Source: Candidatus Bipolaricaulota bacterium | Lineage (GTDB): Bacteria > Bipolaricaulota > Bipolaricaulia > UBA7950 > UBA9294 | Assembly (NCBI GenBank): GCA_003979035.1 | Contig: RXOA01000075.1 | Span: forward strand, 1-19,532 | Length of the DNA: 19,532 bases | Direction: 5' to 3' | Part shown: positions 13,949 through 19,532 of the stretch, piece by piece | Position numbering within the stretch: the first letter of the stretch is position 1 | Layout of the letters: each line of letters begins with the position of its first letter | Position numbers and translations under genes: made by a program | The notes under the pieces: generated by a model | Told to the model about the DNA's origin: nothing | Seen by the model: only the letters and a program-made list of their open reading frames with translations | Database searches by the model: none

Positions 13949-15712
13949 TCACCACGGCTCGTCGTCGAGGAGAAGCGGCACGATCACCTCGGCCTGCCCG
14001 AGGATCGGTATGCCGTCGAACGTAGTGCGTTCGGCATTCACTCCGATCCAGGCGTCGGCGTACGGAGACCACGGATCCAGCGCAAACAGTTCGATCGTCA
14101 GATCGTCATTGCTGGGCAGTGTCTCGACGAAGGCCACGACATCCCCCAGCGATTGCATCGATGGGGACACCTCTCCCGCGGAAGCGGGACGGCTGCCCCC
14201 GTATGCGCGAACGGCAAGGAAGTACGCATCTTCCCCCGCGGAGATCTCAAGCGTGCCTTCGATCGTCCGCATCCCGTGGCGAGTGCTGGACAGCGTCACC
14301 GCGTAGGCGATGGTCTCGCCCGGGAAGTACGCATCCGTGTCCAAGGTGAGGCTCAGGATGTCGAAGTAGTCGAGCTCCTTCGTCACGTCGATTTCGAGGG
14401 TGATCCGTGAGATCTCGGGATCGGAGAACGGATTGTAGGCAAGGAAAGAAAGGATGTCCGCCATTTGCCACGGCGGGTAGACGCCGATGTCGTTCGAGCT
14501 GAGAAAGACGTCGTGACGAATGAGCGGCTGCTCCATTCCGTTGCCCTCTACGCGGAACACGACACGGGCCGTTCCTTCTCCGACTCGATCGAGCGCAACG
14601 TCGATCGTCTCCAGCAATGTGGCGTACGCCAGCAGAGGCAGCAATCGTCGCTCGTCGACCAGCTGGAGCTCATAGGTTGATGGAATCTGACGATCACTGT
14701 CTCGAACCGCGCTCTGCACGGTGATCATCGTCGGCAGGTCACCGAGACGTGCTGCGATCCCGGCGTTTCGGTCGGCGTAGACCGTGCCGATCGGCTCGCC
14801 GAGTCGGCCCAATTTGTACGAGGCGTCGTAGGCGCGAATGGTGTCGAAGATCTCCACCGTTGTGAGTGGGAAGGCGCAATCGCCGCTTGCCAGAAACGGA
14901 TGCCCGAATGCCAGAATCGAGCCGTCTTTGACATAGGTGAGGGTCCCCAACGCTCCGATGGAGACGTCCCCGGTTGCCAGGGCCACGCCAACGGCGGCTC
15001 CGGGCTCGGGATCGAATCCGGGGGGCGACACGGCTCCGCTCACTGCCGCGGAAGCGGTGCCGCCGATCGGTGCAAGATGAAGATCCGCAGACGCGAGTCC
15101 TGCTTCGATGAGGGTTCCTGCTGACTCCCACATCGGCAATGCGCAGAGGGTCCTTGCCGTCCCATCGGGATTGGCGGCGGATGGCACGTGACCGCGAAGT
15201 CCTTGCCACAGAGCATCCACGGCACGCGTTGAGGAGAGGTTTGTCGTCAGCAGAACGGACGCCTCCGTGAACGTTTCCGGAGGTTGCGCTTCCCACGCAA
15301 AGGGATCGTCTGACTCCGTCTCCAACAGCCGGAGCATGGACGGAATCGGCGTCACCAGGCCGATTGGCAGAAGCTCCTTGGACCAGGCCGCGGCTCGACT
15401 GAGGGCGCCGACGAGGCGATCGTCGATGTAGATCGGACTGCCGCTCATTCCCTGGGAGATGCCGCCCGAGCGGCCGATTGCTTCGCCGCTTACACGCACA
15501 ACGATGAAATCATTGGCCGTGCCCGGTTCGTCCAGCACGGCGATTACTTCGACTTGGAACGACTCGATCTCGTTGTCGGAGACAATCGTTCGGCCGACAC
15601 CCGTCATTCCGGAAACGATCTCGTCGAGAGACAGAAATTCATCGGACCCGGCGGCCGCAATGCCCGACAGGCTGATAAGAGCGAACAAGAAAACTCCCAG
15701 CGTATGGCGCAC
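13949..15712 (-). CDS. Exported SpoIVB-like serine peptidase (S55 family)
   Basis: The 587-residue product starts with a signal peptide (about residues 1-21, LGVFLFALISLSGIAAA) and a segment GMTGVGRTIVSDNEIESF, typical of the SpoIVB S55 peptidase domain. The catalytic serine is probably S92 in ISQGMSGSPIYI. FGHPF at 269-273 is another hallmark of this group. The C-terminal half of roughly 250 residues is probably beta-rich and is not recognised. SpoIVB itself acts in sporulation signalling in Bacillus, but long S55 proteins also occur in non-sporulating bacteria, where their targets are unknown. GTG at 15712 has AAGGAGG just upstream. murF follows after one base, and trkH lies 120 bp upstream on the same strand. 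It probably acts on the outer side of the cytoplasmic membrane. Confidence 0.85.
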   Translation of the reverse strand: MRHTLGVFLFALISLSGIAAAGSDEFLSLDEIVSGMTGVGRTIVSDNEIESFQVEVIAVLDEPGTANDFIVVRVSGEAIGRSGGISQGMSGSPIYIDDRLVGALSRAAAWSKELLPIGLVTPIPSMLRLLETESDDPFAWEAQPPETFTEASVLLTTNLSSTRAVDALWQGLRGHVPSAANPDGTARTLCALPMWESAGTLIEAGLASADLHLAPIGGTASAAVSGAVSPPGFDPEPGAAVGVALATGDVSIGALGTLTYVKDGSILAFGHPFLASGDCAFPLTTVEIFDTIRAYDASYKLGRLGEPIGTVYADRNAGIAARLGDLPTMITVQSAVRDSDRQIPSTYELQLVDERRLLPLLAYATLLETIDVALDRVGEGTARVVFRVEGNGMEQPLIRHDVFLSSNDIGVYPPWQMADILSFLAYNPFSDPEISRITLEIDVTKELDYFDILSLTLDTDAYFPGETIAYAVTLSSTRHGMRTIEGTLEISAGEDAYFLAVRAYGGSRPASAGEVSPSMQSLGDVVAFVETLPSNDDLTIELFALDPWSPYADAWIGVNAERTTFDGIPILGQAEVIVPLLLDDEPW

Positions 15713-15721
15713 TTTGCCTCC

Positions 15722-15738
15722 TTGCCGTAGGCCGGCAA
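15722..15738 (-). promoter_or_regulatory. Small hairpin touching the ribosome site of the S55 gene
   Basis: On the minus strand TTGCCG and CGGCAA pair over 6 bp around a 5-base loop, and the 3' arm runs directly into the AAGGAGG ribosome-binding site. Folding could limit access to the site. It might equally be the end of the trkAH transcript. No T-run follows. Confidence 0.3.
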
Positions 15739-15832
15739 CTCCGAAGCATCATAACGCGAATCCGCCGCGTCGCTGGAGGTCAGTTCGCATTCGGCGCGGC
15801 GCGAAGACTGTTCCCAGACCGCGTGTCACGAA

Positions 15833-17357
15833 CTACTGGCGACGGTAGATCAGGCTGCGGATCAACATCAGGACGGGGATGATCTCCAGGCGTCCGATCC
15901 ACATGTTAAAACACAGGGTCAGCTTGGCCAGACTGGACATGGCGGGGTTCGTGATTCCCACCGAGAGACCGACGTTTCCCTGAGCGCTTGCCACTTCGAA
16001 GATAACGTCGCCTAGGTCGAACGAGGCGGGCACTGTGTGAAGCAGAACGAACACGCCAAGGGCGAGAAATGCGATCCAGAGGAAGGTGATGAGCGCGGCA
16101 TCCTCCAACCGCTGGCCGACGTCCGATTCGTCAACGACGGTGTCACCGATTCGGAAGGGGACGATCGCTCCGCGCGGTGATGTGATCTTGCGAAAACGCC
16201 ACTGGACACCCTTGATCAGCACCATGACGCGCATAATCTTGATCCCCCCCGCCGTCGATCCGGCCGCACCGCCGAAGACCATTCCTGCTGCAAGGAGGAG
16301 TTTGGCGGTATCGGTCCAGTGGAACAGGTCCGCCGACTGAAATCCGGTACAGCTGATCGCGGATGCGAACTGGAATACCGATCCGCGAAGCGAAGGCATC
16401 CAGCCGATCTGTGTCCCCATTTCCAAGGTGAGGAACAGCGAACCAAGCACCGTGATAATCCATAGCCAGCGGGTCTGCGCGTCCTTCCACAGGATGCGCC
16501 CACGCCCCTGCATCAACTCATAGTGAACGCCGAAGCTGATGGCGCCGAACAGCATGATCGGGATGAGAACCAACTCGATGACCGTGCTGCCGTAGGAGGC
16601 GATGCTGTTCGCAGTGATGCTGAATCCGCCGGTAGAAATGCCGGTCATTGCGTGGTTGACAGCTTCCCAGATTGGCATTCCCGCCCCCCCAGAGGGCGAT
16701 CGTGCTCACAGCGGTGTACAGCAGGAAGATCCACCACATCGTTCGTAGGGTCGACGAGATGCTTGGTTGGATTTTCTCGCCGCGAGCTTCGGCGTAGTAC
16801 AGGCTGTACTTGGCCGCTCCGGGACGTGGGCCGGCGAGGATGGCGAGCATCAGGACGATGACACCCATGCCCCCGATCCATTCGATGAAGCTTCTCCACC
16901 ACTGCAGCGTCGCCGGCAGGAGATCGGCGCGAGCGGCCATGGTGAGTCCCGTTCCCGTGTAGCCGGAGACGGCCTCGAAGAAGCCGTTGAGAGGGTTTGC
17001 GAACTCCTTTAACGTTGCGAACTGCGGAAGCGCCGCGGTCTCGGGAGACAGAAGGAACATCAAGGTGAACGGCAGGGATCCAAGTGCCGCCACCAGGAGC
17101 CAGCCGAAGCCGGCGATGATCATTCCGTGTTTCAGTTTGGCGTAGCCGGCGTCGCGAAACGGGAAGTAGAGCGCGGCCCCGAGGCAGAACGAGATGGCTG
17201 CCGTGAGGAGCATGGGAACGTATGCGAACGATTCTCCGTATACCGCGGGAATGATCAGAGAAAGCAACGCCATCACGCCAACGACGGGAACAAGCATGCC
17301 AAGATCGCGAAGGACGATCGCCAGATCGGAAGTCGGTTGCGGCAGAAGGCTTCTCAT
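15833..17357 (-). pseudogene. trkH: TrkH potassium uptake channel subunit, frameshifted in a G7 run
   Basis: TrkH is the K+-conducting membrane subunit of the Trk system, gated by TrkA. Starting at ATG 17357, the first frame gives the N-terminal half with pore loop 1 (SGYTGTGLT) and runs correctly to STIALWGGG. It then enters a wrong frame and stops at 16518. The correct C-terminal half, from MPIWEAVNHAMTGISTGGFS, continues in another frame to 15833 with pore loops 2-4: STGGF, SCTGF and QGNVG. Removing one G from the run of seven at 16684-16690 gives LWGAGMPIWEAVNHA, the canonical sequence, and a protein of about 507 residues, a normal length. The gene begins within the ATGA that ends trkA. 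Sequencing error, a real null allele and slippage-based phase variation are all possible. Confidence 0.9.
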
Positions 17358-18016
17358 CCGGTTAAGCGCTCGAGCAACTCGTCACTGACGCGCTCGATCG
17401 AGAAGAACGTTAGGAGATCTCCGGCTTGGACCACGGAATCTGGGTGCGCAAGGGATCGCTCATCGCCGCGCCCGATCGCGGCGACCATGAGACACTCCGG
17501 CAGAACGCCGCGCTTCGCCGAGTCGGAGAGCGGGCGCCCCAGAAGTGGAGAGTCTTCATTCAACGTGAGCCGGAACACCTGATCGCCCTGTGGAAGCATA
17601 GTGAAGTCCTTGAGCTTGGGGCGCTTCACCGCGTTGTACAGGTGGTTGGCGACAATGTCTTCCGGATTCTCCATGACATTGGCTCCGAGTTTGCGGAAGA
17701 ACTCCGCATGTTCTTTGTCGTTGACCACAGACACGATCGACGGGATCGAAAGGCCCTCGGCGATGGAGACGACCATCAGATTGACGGCATCGTCGCTGGT
17801 GGTGGCAATCAGTGCATCCGCGCGTTCCGCGCCCGCTTCTCGAAGCGTGTCGGCCGCGGTTGCGTTTCCATTTAGGACGGTAATGTCATACTTCGTGCTG
17901 ACGGCTCTCGCCCTCTCTTCGCTGCTGTCAACCACCACCACGTTGTTCTTCTCTTTGACCACGATGTCGATTAGGCTTGTGCCGATGCTGCCTGCTCCCA
18001 CAATGATGATATACAT
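17354..18016 (-). CDS. trkA: TrkA-type K+ channel regulatory protein (single RCK)
   Basis: TrkA proteins bind NAD(H) and nucleotides and control the TrkH channel at the inner face of the membrane. The 220-residue product begins with a Rossmann RCK-N domain, MYIIIVGAGSIG (glycine motif at 7-12), with D30 at the end of beta-2 (VVVVDSSEE). The RCK-C domain covers about 140-217, including LLGRPL and VVQAGDLLTFFS. It has one RCK unit, as in half-size TrkA/KtrA-type proteins, whereas E. coli TrkA has two. I chose ATG 18016 because the conserved fold begins there; a longer frame to 18076 would add 20 residues without homology. The stop overlaps the trkH start by four bases (ATGA). It diverges from the lipoprotein gene across about 150 bp. 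Confidence 0.9.
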   Translation of the reverse strand: MYIIIVGAGSIGTSLIDIVVKEKNNVVVVDSSEERARAVSTKYDITVLNGNATAADTLREAGAERADALIATTSDDAVNLMVVSIAEGLSIPSIVSVVNDKEHAEFFRKLGANVMENPEDIVANHLYNAVKRPKLKDFTMLPQGDQVFRLTLNEDSPLLGRPLSDSAKRGVLPECLMVAAIGRGDERSLAHPDSVVQAGDLLTFFSIERVSDELLERLTG

Positions 18017-18040
18017 AGCCGCCCCCCACAACTCCTGAGA

Positions 18041-18057
18041 ACCGTAGCATACCGTAG
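18041..18057. repeat. Short direct repeat in the trkA upstream region
   Basis: ACCGTAG occurs at 18041-18047 and again at 18051-18057, a spacing of ten bases or one helical turn. It lies in the trkA leader or promoter area, about 25 bp upstream of the start codon. Chance is not excluded for a 7-bp repeat. Confidence 0.3.
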
Positions 18058-18114
18058 ATGGGGGGTCAATGGCCATAGCGGAGAAAAAGCCTATGGAACG
18101 GGGATCGAGCCGAC

Positions 18115-18143
18115 TTGAGACGGTGCGACGAAACCCCTATAGT
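18115..18143 (+). promoter_or_regulatory. Sigma-70-type promoter for the PKD lipoprotein gene
   Basis: TTGAGA at 18115-18120 and TATAGT at 18138-18143 are separated by exactly 17 bp, close to consensus (5/6 for the -10). Transcription would begin near 18150, only about 18 bases before ATG 18168. This supports that start over the longer in-frame reading from 18069, which overlaps the promoter. Confidence 0.65.
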
Positions 18144-18167
18144 GCCCAACAGGAAGGTGAGAACGGG

Positions 18168-19184
18168 ATGCATGGGGAAAAGCGCAAGGTCAAAAGCAGG
18201 GCACTTGGTGCAGGGGTTGCACTGCCGCTGCTGGTTGTCGTACTCGGGGGTTGTCTTGATTTCGGTGGAAACGCGCCGCCGATTGCCGTCTTCGAGGCGT
18301 TGCCATTCGAGGGATACGTGCCGCTCACGGTGATGTTCGACGCATCGGAAAGCTTCGATCCCGACGGCGACGCATTGGCCTTCTCATGGAAATTCGGCGA
18401 TGGGGAACGTGGTGAAGGCGCACAGATTTCGCACACCTTCACGGAGGCGAGGACATACAGCGTCGCGCTCGAAGTCATCGATCTCGACGGAGCGTTGTCG
18501 CTTGCCACGCGGCGCATCGTGGTTCGCGATACACCTGAGGGATACGATGTATACCACTTCGAGTGGGAGTTCGATGGCGAGACGATCGTTTGGGATGCTT
18601 TTCTGCCGAGGAACCTCGTCGAAACCTACCGCGGGCTGCCGCGATCAACATTCGTGGAGAACTACGACTACGCGAGCTATGTCGAGGAACCGCTGGATGA
18701 CCCTACCCTGGAATCGCTGTCCGCGGTTCTCTGGAATCTCGTGCAGGGGGATGAATTGGCCTACCGCGAGTGTACGCTGGCGTTCGTCCAAGGCGTGATC
18801 CGTTACGAGGAGGATCCTCCGAACCAGGAGCGACCGAAGTACCCACTGGAGACCCTCGCCGATCAGACCGGCGACTGCGAGGATACATCGATCCTTTACA
18901 CAAGCCTTGTCAAGGCGGCGGGGATTGATTCGTATCTTGCTTTCGTTGACACGGACGACGATCGGACTCCCGACCATGTCGCATCGCTTGTCGCCGTTCC
19001 CGCGACCTATGCCGGGCGAGTGAACTGCCCGCCGGGAACCGAACGAGGGCTGTTTGTGGTCGACAGTCAGCTGACCGCGTTTGGCGAAACGACCGCGGGC
19101 CCCGACACAGGAGGCTATCTTCCGCTAGGATGTGATCCTTGGATGCTCGACGAGCAAGATCTTGTCAGCTGGTGGGGGCCGTAA
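18168..19184 (+). CDS. PKD-domain lipoprotein with a transglutaminase-like domain
   Basis: The 338-residue product begins with a lipoprotein signal (ALPLLVVVLGGC; lipobox LGGC), so it is likely anchored at the outside of the membrane. Next comes a PKD domain at about residues 34-118, with VMFDASESFDPDGD, WKFGDG and HTFTEARTYSVALEV. The C-terminal part looks like a transglutaminase/cysteine-protease fold: C237 in TGDCEDTSIL, H270 in PDHVASLV and D299 in FVVDSQL fit a Cys-His-Asp triad in the usual order. The activity is unknown; the group includes peptidases and crosslinking enzymes. ATG 18168 has AGGAAGGTGAG upstream and a promoter at 18115-18143. The next gene starts 33 bp later and is probably in the same operon. 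Confidence 0.82.
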   Translation: MHGEKRKVKSRALGAGVALPLLVVVLGGCLDFGGNAPPIAVFEALPFEGYVPLTVMFDASESFDPDGDALAFSWKFGDGERGEGAQISHTFTEARTYSVALEVIDLDGALSLATRRIVVRDTPEGYDVYHFEWEFDGETIVWDAFLPRNLVETYRGLPRSTFVENYDYASYVEEPLDDPTLESLSAVLWNLVQGDELAYRECTLAFVQGVIRYEEDPPNQERPKYPLETLADQTGDCEDTSILYTSLVKAAGIDSYLAFVDTDDDRTPDHVASLVAVPATYAGRVNCPPGTERGLFVVDSQLTAFGETTAGPDTGGYLPLGCDPWMLDEQDLVSWWGP

Positions 19185-19217
19185 TGCGGTGACCGCTCTT
19201 TGCAGGAGGATGTGACG

Positions 19218-19532
19218 ATGACAAGCGGCAAGGCGTGTTTGGTGGATCCCCGGCCGTTGTTGCGATTCGATTTCGGCCCGCTTCACCCGTTCAAGGTCCA
19301 TCGCCTGGGGCTGGTCTACGGCCTGATGGAAACGATGGGATTGATCGATCGTGCGGCCGTGTACGTCATCAAACCGCGTGAGGCAACCTCCGACGAGGCA
19401 CGGGTGTTCCACAGCGACGGCTACCTTGAAGTTCTTCGAGTTGCCGACGCCGGGATGTGGGTCCCGAACCTGTTCGCGCACGGTCTCGGGACGGCGGACA
19501 ATCCCGTATTCCCCGGCGTGTACGAGTGGGCG
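19218..19532 (+). CDS. Histone deacetylase / AcuC-family protein, 3' end missing
   Basis: The first 105 residues are visible and the frame is open at the window edge. The start of the arginase/deacetylase fold is clear: FDFGPLHPFKVHRL, VFHSDGYLEVLR and HGLGTADNPVFPGVYEWA. This pattern is shared by AcuC-type acetoin utilisation proteins and bacterial class I deacetylase-like proteins, which are zinc-dependent amidohydrolases. The catalytic His pair and zinc ligands lie beyond the window, so activity cannot be judged. ATG 19218 has AGGAGG eight bases upstream. It follows the lipoprotein gene by 33 bp. Confidence 0.85.
   Translation, partial: MTSGKACLVDPRPLLRFDFGPLHPFKVHRLGLVYGLMETMGLIDRAAVYVIKPREATSDEARVFHSDGYLEVLRVADAGMWVPNLFAHGLGTADNPVFPGVYEWA

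Noticed and set aside
13949..15712. Evidence of sporulation from the SpoIVB-like gene
   Set aside because: S55 proteins also occur in non-sporulating bacteria and no other sporulation gene is in the window.
18069..18167. N-terminal extension of the PKD lipoprotein
   Set aside because: It overlaps the TTGAGA/TATAGT promoter and would bury the lipoprotein signal; ATG 18168 has a good ribosome site.

Overview
The window is about 19.5 kb of dense, GC-rich bacterial chromosome with no rRNA, CRISPR array, insertion sequence or phage module. Gene content is that of a free-living bacterium: a ribosomal-protein modification enzyme, peptidoglycan synthesis, potassium uptake, a Lon-type protease, and several exported or membrane proteins. 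A PKD/transglutaminase-like lipoprotein next to a histone-deacetylase-family gene, and a SpoIVB-like S55 peptidase outside any visible sporulation locus, would fit an uncultured deep-branching phylum. Candidatus Bipolaricaulota/Acetothermia is my best guess, but this is inference from gene style and not proof.

Layout. 1-4.1 kb, + strand: the 3' part of a stand-alone PheT-type B3/B4 domain gene, rimO, then a strong promoter followed by two identical inverted repeats 21 bp apart, an MFS transporter, and an overlapping free-methionine-sulfoxide-reductase-like GAF gene. 4.1-4.7 kb, - strand: an unknown four-helix membrane protein. 5.0-5.7 kb: a HAD phosphatase. 5.7-6.9 kb: a gene-poor stretch with a probably decayed ORF and a small ribbon-helix-helix regulator carrying its own inverted-repeat operator candidate. 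6.9-8.6 kb: an NfeD membrane protease interrupted by a frameshift, followed by a membrane-anchored zinc-ribbon protein. 8.6-12.2 kb: a phospholipase-D-like exported protein diverging from a LonB-like ATP-dependent protease. 12.5-18.0 kb, all - strand in the order trkA, trkH, S55 peptidase, murF: a K+ uptake pair with an ATGA overlap, then an exported S55 peptidase separated from murF by one base. 18.1 kb to the end, + strand: a promoter, a PKD/transglutaminase-like lipoprotein and the start of a histone-deacetylase/AcuC-family gene.

The most useful observations are small-scale. They are the paired operator-like repeats ahead of the MFS gene, the RHH gene's likely autoregulatory site, a palindromic -10 element that could serve both lon and the PLD gene, and two clear frameshifts (trkH in a G7 run, nfeD in non-repetitive sequence). 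The frameshifts split otherwise intact membrane proteins and may be sequence errors or real lesions. I did not find a convincing wholly new multi-gene system.
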